DNA from: Trichoplax adhaerens
Lineage: Eukaryota > Placozoa > Uniplacotomia > Trichoplacea > Trichoplacidae
NCBI RefSeq assembly: GCF_000150275.1
Contig: NW_002060947.1
Span: 1,458,193 to 1,522,192 of the forward strand
Length of the DNA stretch: 64,000 nt
Direction of reading: 5' to 3'
In this document: positions 26,643 to 37,826 of the stretch, in pieces
Layout: every line of letters starts with the position of its first letter
Numbering within the stretch: the stretch's first letter is position 1
Program-made: the position numbers and the translations under genes
Notes under the pieces: model-generated
Databases searched by the model: none
What the model saw: only the letters and a program-made list of their open reading frames with translations
Told to the model about the DNA's origin: nothing

Positions 26643-28952
26643 CTTATCACTAATTTATCTTGAATGTCCCAATATTGGCAATTATTGTAAAGCGCAAATC
26701 AATTTTGGCTTCATTTGCATAATACTTCCATTTGCTAGTATTGCAGTATAGAGTACAGTACTGTACAGCTTGTATACTACATATACGCATATACTGTACA
26801 GTATAACTGCATATGCAGACATTCCTTCTGTTAATATGCACTGTACATGACATTGTTTTTTATTTTTATGTTTATACAATACCCTTACTGTCGTATTGTA
26901 TTAGCATAACTTTTACTGTATGCCTTGACTGTTTAATTGTATCGGCTTAAATTATTTGAATCATTTCATTATTGTCTCTAACAATAACGCCAATGTTGTT
27001 GATCTATTCTCGTTGATGATAACAATACATCTTATTTGAATAACCATTGTGTAAAATGATTTGATCTATTGCTAACTAGTAGCATCATCCATTTTCATGA
27101 AATTAATTTTATGGACCGTGGGTTCTTGTTTATAATGTTTGATCCAAGAATGTAAAAGCAACCAAAAAAATTTCTCGTAACGTTGACACTATAGCACTGT
27201 ATAACAGCTTTAACGAAGCTTTTCAGCTAATCCAAAAATATATATCTCTAAAATGCAATTCTAATAATGGGCTTTTAATATAATATATATATTAGCACAA
27301 CGAATTTTTTAATTATGGAAATCATTTCCTACTTCGTACTATAATGAACAAATATAAAAATCATCTAAATTTTGTTTGCCGAATTTTACCTACATCAGTT
27401 TGTTTTTCGAAAAAGATTTAAGATATCTAATTTTATCGATATATACGTATTCAATCGCAAATGCTTACGTAGCGTATAAACGTATATAGATATATATCTT
27501 ATAAAGTAAAGTCTGTTATTGTACGATTGTAATTTCTATAGAATTCATACATCTGCTGTTTCATAGGACTATGTACATTCAGCTGCATAATTGAAATGAC
27601 AATTCCGGTGAATCTAATACGGATCTAAGCTCTTGTATTATATATTGGTAGTGCTGGCTTTAAATTTAGGCCTTCAAATAAAAATTTTCTCGTTCAATCT
27701 TCCTCGTTGTTGCAATTACTTCGACTGCTTTCAATCGAATGATAAATTTTATTTATACTTTATTAAGAAATCATCATAGGAAAGATGATACCGTAGTTCC
27801 TTTTATGAATGCGCAGTGTGCATTCTAAGTAGTCAAAATTAAATTGTACGGTACAGTATACGAGTAAGAGAGCGAGCTTTACTAGCCCTAGAGACTAGTA
27901 AGATCCAGGATATGAACATTAGTAAAAGGTACTGTACGTTCCATCTTTGATTTTTAAATGGGAGCTTATCAACATCTGCAAACGTTTAAGACTGTTTAGT
28001 GAATAATTGTTGGATAAAGGTGAGATCAACACATATTGCACGCAATCACAGAGATACTACGTGGTCTTATTTTACATGTACTGTACATTTATCCCTTATG
28101 TATAAACAATACCAAACATGAATTAAATCCATTTGTACAAGTTTATTATTTGCTAACGAGATTAAATTACAAAAGTATCGAACAGGATTAACCAAATGCC
28201 TCCGTAAATAGTTCGAACTTTAATCATGAAGAATAGTACTGCAAATCAGTAAAAAATAATACAGTATTTGGCAAGTGCAGTAACGTAGTACTTAAATACC
28301 GAAATGGTTAACTGTAATTACAGTGTTTACTATTTACCCAGTAATAAGGCGTATCCGTACAGTACTACAAACAGATAATTGATCAGGTATTCAGTAATAG
28401 TGTTAACATATGTAACGCGGAAGAGATATAATTCATTACTGTATATCTGTACAATATAGCATTAATAACATTAACTTAAAACTGTCATTACAACGTTTGA
28501 TTCTATGTTGAAAAATTTTTTATACGCAGCTAGCTTAAACATAAATGATTTCGGGCTCATGTTTTCAGGCAGAATCTAGCCATGTGATACAATTGCTATC
28601 ACTCATAGCACTATTTTCGCTGTTATAAGACGATTATATGCAATCGATAGGCGATCGATTTTAAATAGTAAAAATTATAATATCCGAGGTTTCCATAGTG
28701 AGTAAAGATTCTTCTATATAACGTAAAGTTCTCCGGTAGTAAGTGTAATGTAGTTCTTACTTTAAAGTCCGCAAATACACTGTAATAAAACGTTAGTGGG
28801 TCGAAACATTTCACGGTTTGTTTCATCAAGCTGTCGATGTCCATCTTAGAGACATATCATGTTTTGAATCATACAGAAACGCTTACTTTAAATAAAACCA
28901 CAATTAAAATGGATAAAAACCACCAAAAATCAACTCAGGTTCCGTAGTCTGT
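26643..28952. other. Intergenic region between KLF and PAM16 (tail-to-tail)
   Basis: Very AT-rich (for example 27230-27540), with no exon chain I can support on either strand. It should hold both 3' UTRs. A GTAC-type palindromic tract lies near its left end and is listed separately. Confidence 0.6.
26740..26850. repeat. GTAC palindromic tract downstream of KLF
   Basis: Contains GAGTACAGTACTGTACAGC followed by ACATATACGCATATACTGTA, CAGTATAACTG and CTGTACATGAC. It lies 100-210 bp after the KLF stop codon, so it may be transcribed in the 3' UTR and could form a hairpin. Same family as the other GTAC tracts. Confidence 0.7.
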
Positions 28953-30971
28953 TTACTCGGTTTTGCCATCTGATGTGGCTTTGCCGTCTGATGAGGTTTT
29001 GCCATCTGAATTGACGTTATCACTCTTAGCATCTTTCGAAATTTCTGCGTCAATTCTCTCTTTAGCACGATACACCTAACGAAATTATCGATAAGATATG
29101 CAGCATGAAATGAGCAAATATCGGTGTTATTAGGGTCATAATTTCATTTCATGACAGCCATTATAACGGTATAAATTTTCTAAAATGTATATTCTAAATA
29201 ATACCGCATAAATACCTTCGATTGTAAGTAAAATGATCCACCTGCAGTTTTATCGTTGACTTTGAACAAATGATCAAAACTCTAAAATTTGTTTAATGAA
29301 AGCAAATTACATTAACATCAACACCTTTAAGAATTTTTAAGTATACATCTATATATCTACATTCTACGTATATATATTTATATATCATATATTGATGACG
29401 GTGGTAAAAATAAAAGACTGCGTGTAATTCAATGCCGAAATGGGTAAAGGGCGATTCTATAATTGACTGTGTGTGTACAGTACTCTTGGCAGTCATAATT
29501 TATAAAAAGATTCTAATTAACAAGCCGCTGTTTGAACTTTACACCTGATGCTTCAATTACTGCTTACCTGAAAAACACCCTACAGTCTATAACATGCAAT
29601 ACATATATCTAACTATGGAATAGACAACTTCTAGGAGCCAAAGGGCCAAATTCAAATTATTGTAACATAAATTATGAGATTAACAGTAAATACCTTCTGT
29701 ATCAGCTCCGGATCTAACTTTTGGATATTTAAAACTTTCTTTGCCTCCTAGTTTAGACAGAATATCAGGTTGAATTGTAGCATCATAATTAAGTTTAATC
29801 CAATGTATACTCGTAGTTCTAAAGTGCTTCAATACCGCTAACAACGAAAAATATTTCAATCTGCAGTAATCAACACACACTTATCATACGTACTGTACTC
29901 ATAAGCTATATATACGATACAAATTACTGTATAATTACACATTCTATCAGAAATATTATACTGTAACTTGATCGTAACGCGATTACGTTAAGTTAATCAC
30001 CGTGCAGTTGAGACACGAAGGAATTCTATTCTATTATCAACTGAGGCTAAAAATCTATCACTAGTTATCTTCACATGCAGACAACATTTTTGAAAGTGGG
30101 TGGGCATACTTTAATCTTCCAATCTCATATCCACATTGCATTTTATGAAGCTACACCGCATTTACGAGTATTTAGCAACCTTTTAAGTTAAAAAAGATGG
30201 TCAAATTACGAGTACGCGTATACTCTTCACAAGAACTGCTAGTTTGCACTATGTACATTGTACAACCTAAAATATAGCTGTTGAAACTAGGATTTAGAAT
30301 AGTAAAGGCTATGTGGATTAAAATTTAAGGTACACTGTAACCAGATAACCTAAAGCCTTATTATGTGCGGCTACTCCTTGAACGGGAAATAGATGATCTA
30401 AGAAACTAATCAAGGAAAATTGGATTGAACTACGGGATTGCATCGCGTGTGAAATACTGGCGACCACGAGTCGTATGTCATCACGTTAGAATGCTCCAGG
30501 AAATTTGAAATCAATGATATGGACCCGAAATTTTGATAAGGCATATGTAATACGTAACAAGTGAAGATATAATCTTCATTTTATGTTATAATGTTTTAAC
30601 ATTCTTACCAAAGTCAAAAGATCTTAATATTAAACGTTTACATACGGTAGATGGAACTTACAGATAAGGACATTCCAAGCAGGCTATTCCTAGCTGCCTC
30701 TTTGGTGCCAGTTGAGTCGGCAGCTTTCCTGGCAGCCTGACTGCCTATAAAATAGTAAGACAGAAGTATTTCTTATTATAACTAGTCAACTTTGGGATCA
30801 AATTACGACAAGGACAAGATCATCCAACTATCACGATGATACAAGACGCCCATTCTGTCTATCTTCTAGGGCATCGAGTCACTTACTCGCAAATTCTTGA
30901 CGTAAGGCTTGAGTGAAAGCACGTCCCACTACTTGAGCACCGATGACGATCATTTGAGCAATAAATTTCGC
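28953..30971 (-). CDS. PAM16: PAM16/TIM16 (Magmas), J-like subunit of the mitochondrial import motor (model incomplete)
   Basis: PAM16 pairs with the J-protein PAM14/DNAJC19 at the TIM23 channel and controls mtHsp70 during matrix import. Exons in transcription order: 30887-30971 ([20 protein letters not shown]..., N-terminal hydrophobic targeting segment), 30662-30744 ([14 protein letters not shown]..., ending GMSLS), 29216-29281 ([21 protein letters not shown]-like helices) and 28953-29075 ([13 protein letters not shown], then a Lys/Ser/Asp tail with repeated SDGK ending in a stop). The first exon starts at Ala-2, so the initiator Met must lie in its own upstream exon, which I could not place. 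About 20 residues expected between GMSLS and FDHLF (the EAQQIL-type helix) are also missing; both flanking junctions are phase 0, so a short exon probably lies in 29282-30661. The family identity is clear from the remaining parts. Confidence 0.88.
29697..29842 (-). other. Orphan exon-like open stretch inside the PAM16 gene
   Basis: On the minus strand a good acceptor (TTGATTACTGCAG, before about 29861) opens a frame containing [20 protein letters not shown], then [15 protein letters not shown] and KVRSGADTE, ending at a donor-like G|GTATTT near 29697. It looks like coding sequence in composition, but its exit phase (1) does not fit the next PAM16 exon (entry phase 0) and it lacks the expected PAM16 helix. 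I do not recognise it. It could be an alternative or poison exon, part of a nested gene, or chance. Confidence 0.35.
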
Positions 30972-31617
30972 CTAAAATTTTCAATCAAAGCAGCAAAATT
31001 ATACATTTAGTGATATTCCTATCGGATATAAAATGAATCAATTCCCCACAGTTGAAATTTGAAAGCTAAAAGGATTTAATCGAACCATTTTTAATTTAGG
31101 ATCGGAAGGATTTCTGGTCAATCTTTCGTCATGTTATGCAAATTAATCGCAGATGCTCCACGATGACCGCATAAGCGTACTGTACCGATCCGGTCTTGGG
31201 TGGCTTCATCGTGCGCACGCGCGATGCCTTGAAACATGCTTGCGGTGCCTGAGTACAGTACGTACTGTAGTGTACTGTACAGTAAACAGTGTGTACAGTA
31301 GTACTGTACAGTACTGTACTGTACTGTAGTACTGTGTACAGTACACAGTACTCAAAAAGCGCTACTGTACTGTACAGTACTGTACTGTACTTTGGAAAAA
31401 AACGTGTGGACGTACTGTACACTGTACATTGTACAGCGCTATACTGTATCATACCGTACAGTACATTTCGACAGCGTACTGTGCTGTACTATTGTTTACG
31501 TACTGTATGTTAGCCAATCAGGTTATCGTATGCAAATCATAATATGCAAATTAGTTGAAACCATAAGTGAAGAAAATCCATACTGTAATATATAGGCCGA
31601 CCGTATACTCAATCGGT
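30972..31617. other. Region between PAM16 and U2 containing their divergent promoters
   Basis: Should contain the PAM16 initiator exon (probably just ATG) and the PAM16 and U2 promoters, which point in opposite directions. About 260 bp of it is a GTAC palindromic tract, listed separately. I could not identify a U2 proximal sequence element by eye. Confidence 0.5.
31250..31510. repeat. Longest GTAC palindromic tract, between PAM16 and U2
   Basis: Dense, overlapping copies of TACTGTAC and GTACAGTAC; one stretch reads GTACTGTACAGTACTGTACT and others are separated by short unrelated spacers. Because the core is its own reverse complement, both strands read open in several frames as runs of Val, Leu, Tyr, Ser and Thr. 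Those overlapping open frames are artefacts of the repeat. The tract ends about 110 bp before the U2 snRNA 5' end. Confidence 0.9.
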
Positions 31618-31805
31618 ATCGCTTCTCGGCCTATTGGCTAAGATCAAGTGTAGTATCTGTTCTTATCCGTGTGACAACGGATACCGAGTAAATTTTACTC
31701 GGACCTGTCACATCAATTTTTCTTGGGGGCATTACACTAAAGCTTGCTTTAGGTAGTGCAGGTATTGCACTGGTATAGCACTACTTCCAGTCGTAGTACG
31801 CCCCA
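31618..31805 (+). ncRNA. U2 spliceosomal snRNA
   Basis: U2 pairs with the intron branch site and anchors SF3a/SF3b. The 5' end ATCGCTTCTCGGCC and the block GGCTAAGATCAAGTGTAGTA match the near-invariant metazoan U2 5' domain; GTAGTA at 31650-31655 is the branch-site recognition sequence. TATCTGTTCTTATC leads into stem IIa (ATCCGT/ACGGAT). Stem IIb is CCGAGTAA/TTACTCGG (31684-31702). An Sm site, AATTTTTC, is at about 31715-31722. Stem III is GCATTACACTAAAGC with GCTTTAGGTAGTGC, and a stem IV with CTGGTATAGCAC/TACTTCCAG follows. Length about 188 nt, as in other animals. Loop IIa TGTGACA (31670-31676) is complementary to TGTCACA (31706-31712), the stem IIa/IIc switch. The exact 3' end is inferred. 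Confidence 0.97.
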
Positions 31806-31819
31806 ACTCATCTTAAAAC

Positions 31820-31828
31820 AAAGATAGA
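31820..31828 (+). terminator. snRNA 3' box
   Basis: AAAGATAGA fits the right half of the metazoan Pol II snRNA 3' box (AAA-Pu-NN-AGA) and lies about 15 nt after the expected U2 3' end, the usual distance. It would direct Integrator-dependent 3' end formation. Confidence 0.6.
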
Positions 31829-32871
31829 GCAACTGAAATGGAACTGAAAAGATTTCATGCTTGAGAGTACTGTAGTCGGATAGAAATGTTCATAGGACAA
31901 ATTATAGTTAGAAGTTCAACCAGCCAAAGCCAATTGCATGCGTAAGCATAGGCTAAAGTGCGCCTATGCCTTGACCTAGTACTTATGTAGTCCAGCTTGA
32001 GCTCACGTACTGTAAACTAGAGGGAAAGGAAACCACAATTCACAGTATTGGTAAAAATAGGAGGGCCAACATTTTTGCTAGTCATTTTAACTGCACTATA
32101 CAGTACTGTACAGTACAGTACATCTGTAACCGCACATTTTGCTATTCACAAGTATGCTGCCAAACTAGACAAGTTAGTTAGCTACAGTATGGAATGAACT
32201 GATGATAGTGATTTATTGCCGTACAGCATGTCTGTATCCTATTCCTATCATCATCATCATCATCAATCCCATAAGCCTGCCTCTGAATAGCTAATAATTA
32301 ATTCATTCATTCTATCTTTGATGTAGTCAAGATGTAAAGCCATGTAAATATACTGTACTTGAGCAGGAGCCCAGTAATGTTTTATTTTATTTCAATGCAT
32401 CGAGCTAATAACTAGCACTTTTTCTCGTACAGTTAGGGTAACAGTATCTTTCGTATACTGATATCTACCTTAATTTAGGTGGGAAAATTACAGTTTTTTT
32501 TCTTACAATATTGTAGTTTTCAAAGAATTTACAGATACATTCGAGTCATCCATTAGTATATATATATATATACTGTATATAGTCAACCACAGTATTAACA
32601 GTTATGCCATACTTACAATTATTTGAAGTTGAAAATACTGTAGCTATCATTTGCAATTAAAATTTCAACTTACACTAATACATAGCGCGACAATCATTTG
32701 GCTTTGGTAATGAAATCCTGTAATAAAGCTGGGAAATACTATAATTTACACTCATCATGATATACAAGTTAACAGACGTGCTGCTAATGAAATAATTACG
32801 GGGTTACATACATTAAATCTTATTTCTAATCAATTTCCCATTTCCAATCATAGAAAATCACTTATTTTCAA
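31829..32871. other. Intergenic region between U2 and the TFAP4 3' end
   Basis: AT-rich and without supportable exons. It contains a short GTAC palindromic tract (32097-32122), a TCATCATCATCATC run near 32247-32262 and a TA run near 32556-32572. It should include the TFAP4 3' UTR. Confidence 0.6.
32097..32122. repeat. Short GTAC palindromic tract
   Basis: ATACAGTACTGTACAGTACA is present here, about 290 bp downstream of the U2 gene. It is a compact copy of the repeat family seen at 31250-31510. Confidence 0.8.
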
Positions 32872-34374
32872 TTAATAAGATTTCTGATCAAATGTCTTAT
32901 CACCTTCTATTCGTCTAATTGCTTCCACCATTGCATCTAGATTATTACTATTGTATAAATTAGGACAATTGGCTACACCAGTTGCGCTGTCACTAAAATG
33001 ACTTGCAATTTGAGAACAACCAGTCGTTGGCCGATAATTATCGAAATTGAATACTTGGCAATCGGGATATAGTTGACGTTCAAGTGCTCGATTTTGCTCT
33101 TCTAATATCATTCGAAGTCTTCTTTCACGATCTAATTGGCTTACTAACTCTATGATATCTCTTTTAATTTCTCGAATAAACAGAGATTGGTCTTCTCCTA
33201 TAAAATTCTCCAATTTTTGTAGTTTGTCTTCTATTTCAGTCCTAGCGCGCTTACAACTGTAAGGTAATACCACTTCCTTACTACCATCACTTGACGACAA
33301 CAACTGCTTCAACATTGCATTTTGTCCAAGTAATTTATTTCTATCTTGTTTTAACGTATATATATATTCCGTTGTTTGATGCAGAACAGCAGCCTGGCAA
33401 ATAAATTGAGACTATTTAATAAAGTAACGGCTAAATAACATATCTGCGGCAATGGTCATTATTTCGTTATCTAAAGCATTCACTGCATCAAGTCATAAAT
33501 AAAGAAGCAAATTTAAAAATAACATAATCTAACTCTATCATGTATAGTCTATCAATAAATCGTATTCCAAAACTGTACAGTAGATTACGATAAAATCTTA
33601 TGGTCTAGGCGTGCATAGGTCATACCATAAATTATAGTTATATGTATGTATGTGCATAGTGCAGTATATTCGTATCCTTCAGCCTATACACATATTACAC
33701 ATACTAGCCATTACCATATTTTAGCACCAAAACAGAGCTCGAGGTTTAAGTGAAATACATTAGGTGCTGGCCCTACTCTTAATTTATATTACTATAAATG
33801 GTTATACTATACCATAATGCAACTTTTAATATTATCATACACGATTTAAATTTTAATAGAATGGTTGCCACTGTATAACTAATGGGTATTATTAGTCTTT
33901 ATTCTATATAGCAAGCAAATACAACATCAACTAATAGATAGTATGCCTTGCATTCCAATGATTATTATGATTACTTAACATCGTGCTATTGATAACTGGT
34001 ATAATAGATTTTATCCAAGATAATGATGTGATTACTTTGTAAGCATTGACGATAGGTACAGTTACCATATTGCTATCCTTTATAATTACTAAAATTAAAT
34101 AGTCTGCTTTAAATATTACAAAGCGTAATCGAAATACTATATCATTTTTTTAGCATAAGTACACTTGATATCAGTATTATTACAGTCTAAAATGGGAAAT
34201 TATGATAGTCTTACCTTGCTAAGCTTATCACCTTCAGTGTGTGGAATGAGCGACTTTAATGCACGAAATCCGGTATTAATATTTTCCATTCTCCGCCTTT
34301 CATTTAAATTTGCTATTTCTCGCTTAACTTTTCTTTCCGATTCATTCTGCAATGGAACTTGAATGCCTATTCCT
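32872..34374 (-). CDS. TFAP4: AP-4-like bHLH leucine-zipper transcription factor (5' exon not found)
   Basis: Nuclear factor that binds symmetric E-boxes (CAGCTG) as a homodimer. Exon 34215-34374 encodes the basic region and first helix: KVKREIANLNERRRMENINT then GFRALKSLIPHTEGDKLSK. Exon 32872-33393 continues AAVLHQTTEYIYTLKQDRNK (helix 2 into the zipper). It has a second heptad region (REIKRDIIELVSQLDRERRL, RMILEEQNRALERQLYP) typical of AP-4, and near the end NNLDAMVEAIRRIEGDK, which corresponds to a segment conserved in vertebrate AP-4. Known part: about 226 residues. The Gln-rich tail of vertebrate AP-4 is absent, so the protein is shorter. The upstream exon with the start codon must lie beyond 34374 (the entry phase needs two bases from it); I did not find it. 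Splice sites at both known junctions are canonical. Confidence 0.93.
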
Positions 34375-37199
34375 CTGCTTAAGTTACAATAAGATTTAGA
34401 TTAACTATAAATATATTACTCTCTACTACAATTTCATAATAAAATTAAAGCTGCAAAGCTTTATATATCTCCAAATTACACGATCAATCAGTACTTTCAT
34501 GTGCTTGTATGAACAAAATGTATTTAACATTTATTACTGCAATCTTATACGTCAAGCCGAAAATTGAGATAAACAGTAAGCTATGAATATATCATATGGC
34601 AAACTGTAATACACTTTATTGACTTCATCAGTTAATGGAATATTATGTACTCTACATATATAGAAAAGTCGGTTGAATATATACCCTAGCAGTTTATGAC
34701 GATTTTTGTCTACCTCTGGTTTCGATTATAATGATATCCGATTGTATATATAAACTTGCAATTTATTAAACAATGTTACGATGCAATCAGATGTAAGAAT
34801 AAACGCAAGTTACAATGCTAAGAAATTCGGAATTACTGTACAGATAGTGGTCTAGAAACTTTCAACAACTATTTACAATATGATATAGAAAATAGATACC
34901 ATTTCTAGTGATTTATTCATCTCAGTATCCTAAATCTGTATAATTCTTTCTAACGATACTGATACTAGTTTCGTTATTGAGTATAAATGCCTGTATACAT
35001 TGCAGTCGTATAATAGACAGTACTTGAAGATTTTTTCCGTCATTGTTTCTTCGACCTTAGAATCTTGATAAGGATGGTCATTTAATTATTTTCGATTATA
35101 ATCACGATCTGCACAGTATATATATGGCAATGTATATCGCATATGAAGTTGTAGACATTTTAGGCAAGCTTCAAATATAAGTTGTGTACTGAATAAAACA
35201 GCTGTTAACCAGTGGTTACCGTATTACTCATTAATTGCATCACATACCGTGAACAGCTGTGGAATTTAATAACAAAAATATAATCTTCCCCCAGTTACAA
35301 TTTGTGTATATATTTACCGTAAATAGATCCGTATAGCTTATTTTGAGTTAATCCATATTTTTGTAATATGCTTATGTGACAGATTTTCGAAATAAGGTAC
35401 AATAAAATAATTGTAGCTGCTACATGTGTGGACGATCAAACTATCATATGTCGGACATATGTTGACAGCCTGAGGATACATACGTAAACATAAAATTAAG
35501 TAAATCATATGTATCTTGAGATCGATCATATTAGTAAAACAGTATTTAATTAATGTTTAAATGAAAGCAGTCTTAAATTAACTGAATACTATTATAAATT
35601 AAATTCTGGTAGAATTCTGAAAAGTTATCGACAAGTTCAATCGCCCCGAAATCGTGCAAATTTTTATATCATTATAAATAGTCGAGTATTATCACTAGTT
35701 AGTATTTCACCAGTACACTATCGGTAATCTCTTTGTTTCAATTGTGTAAATAAATAAGAGCTATTGTCGTAGATCCAAGCACACAATTAACTTTCTTTTT
35801 CTTTTTTGAGTGTTCGAACATCTAGAAGTCTAGTATTAGGTATGCCCACGGTTGATTAAAATAGCTGCTATTGTAGCTATTTTCCAGGCTACAAAAATTA
35901 CAACTACAGCATTCTTGCCCTATAGTGCATTAACAGTTGCGGTCTTTATTAATTTATTGCAAGTTGCATGCATACTAAATCTAGATATATCCAACTGGTA
36001 AAAATATTTCTGTTAAAGGAAATGTTGCTATGATTCGTCTAAAATTCGTCTATTTATAAGCCTTAAACGAATATTGCGACATTGCATCGATATATTTCCG
36101 CAGTACCACAAACATACGGTAGTATAAGTGAAAGTACAGTATATTCATAATTTAATCTAAGCAGGAATTACATCTAATACATCTCATTGTCAAGATAACT
36201 ACATCAGTACAATAGATCAGTTAAATATATATATTATACATGTTATTCTAACTAGCAGAAAAAGACAAAATATTAATGATAATAAGATGTTGCATTGCAT
36301 TGTTGAAAACTATAAAATACAGGAATATAATCTTCATGTTATCACTAGCAATAAAACTTGATGAGATTTGTAATGATATGTTTAACAAGGGTTGTTGTAC
36401 TCATAAGTTAAGGAGTGTTTTAGATAAATTGCGTTAGTCAAAAATTTATCATCATATCGCAAATATCAATAAATCGTAGCAATTTTTCTTCGCATTGATA
36501 GATTTTCATAACCTTCTTTAAGCGTAATCATTCACGTGATTAATATCTGAATGTAATTTTATTTATGCATGAACTATTCTAAAGTTCAATTTTAGGTCAT
36601 ATTTAACATAATTAATCTAATTAATCTAGAGTTTTCGTTTAACGTATCATTAAACAGTTAATATATCTATTCATAAATTTCTATGTATGACGCTATTTAG
36701 TAACATTTGTTACAGGCATAAGTATATATCTTTTTATAGACTGTATAAGAGTATCCATTTAGCAAGTATGCAACTGTAGCAAAATCACAACTATTAATAG
36801 TTCAGTTTTTCGTACATAATGATAGATTATAAATGTATCATAAAGCCCGGTATTACCAGTCAGTACTTAAGAAATCTTCAAAGGCATTTAATTGAATTAG
36901 TAATGACACTGCTTGTCATCTAAATACAACATGTATTTCGCCTAACAAACGGTACGACTTAACTCACATTTGTCAAAAGTGAGCATATCAGATGGCCAAA
37001 TGATTATTCAATAGGAAAATAAACTGAAGTGCTGCAAGATAGTTCAAAGCAGATTCGTCTACCAAACTTATCTTTCAAATAGGCAAGTAAAGCTCAAATT
37101 TATTCCACCTTATTGATGTCTCTTAGTAATTACTCAGCCCAAGTTATTCATTAGTGATCCTGTATTTAATACGATAGTTAGGGCATTTTGGGCTTATAA

Positions 37200-37489
37200 G
37201 GGTTACTCCTTCTGTAGCAGCAAATGAACAAATAAAAAAATTACCTGGCCAGGCCTAGTTGGAAATTAGAGAATACAGTAAACGTACATTACGATCTCGG
37301 ACATTAGAAAGGGATACTGCCGTATTTCATGAAACCGATAGTACCGTAATAGCCAACATTAAACTTTTCCATGTCGATGACATCGTTATCGGTCCTCTAG
37401 ATACAATTACTACAATAAGTAAAATTTTTACCCCATCATTAGTAGTAAAACGATCTTCTCTATTCCGGTCTCTTTTAGAGAACTTATAA
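37200..37489 (+). pseudogene. Decayed copia-type reverse transcriptase fragment (probable)
   Basis: The forward frame reads AANEQIKKLPGQA, a stop at 37256, then LEIREYSKRTLRSRTLERDT, AVFHETDSTVIANIKLF and HVDDIVIG. The order and spacing match the Ty1/copia RT segment K-K-x-L-Y-G-L-x-Q-A ... Y-L-x-x-x-x-F-x-x-S-x-x-D-x-x-V-F ... Y-V-D-D-I-x-I, with the catalytic DD in HVDD. The in-frame stop, the altered first residue of the YVDD box and the lack of flanking domains or LTRs say it is dead. It rests on motif recognition only. Confidence 0.45.
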
Positions 37490-37820
37490 AAATAACAGTC
37501 GTGCCAATAATATTATACGTAAAGGCTTAAACTACAGTATTTACTTGCCTAATACTCGTGTAATAAAATAGAAAGATGTGCTAATTTTATCTATGATTTA
37601 CATAAAATTTCGGATCTGGTCAGAAATTTCTTGAACAAATTACACATTAGGTTTTCATGAACAATTTGCTGGCTTAGGATAAGTTGATCGTCTCATAAGA
37701 CTGCACACAGTTTCCCTTCATTGTAAAGGCCATATGAATCACCAATACTTTAGATATCAATTTGCAAGCCGCAATACAACATTTTTCGAAATTGATTTAA
37801 AATTTTATTATGTATTGTTA

Positions 37821-37826
37821 TTTATT
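37821..37826 (-). promoter_or_regulatory. AATAAA polyadenylation signal, probably of MIX23
   Basis: AATAAA on the minus strand, about 128 nt beyond the MIX23 stop codon. It is the most suitable of several AT-rich candidates there. Confidence 0.45.

Noticed and set aside
28623-28844. 73-codon minus-strand frame just downstream of PAM16
   Set aside because: Considered as an extra PAM16 exon, but the PAM16 stop codon precedes it, and it has no recognisable domain.
31129-31513. Overlapping open frames on both strands rich in Tyr, Ser, Thr, Val and Leu
   Set aside because: They are the direct translation of the GTACAGTAC palindromic tract, which reads open in both directions. They have no splice or family support.
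34375-37200. Search for the TFAP4 first exon
   Set aside because: No minus-strand segment gave a convincing start with a donor in the phase required by the exon ending at 34374, so I report the gene as 5' incomplete.
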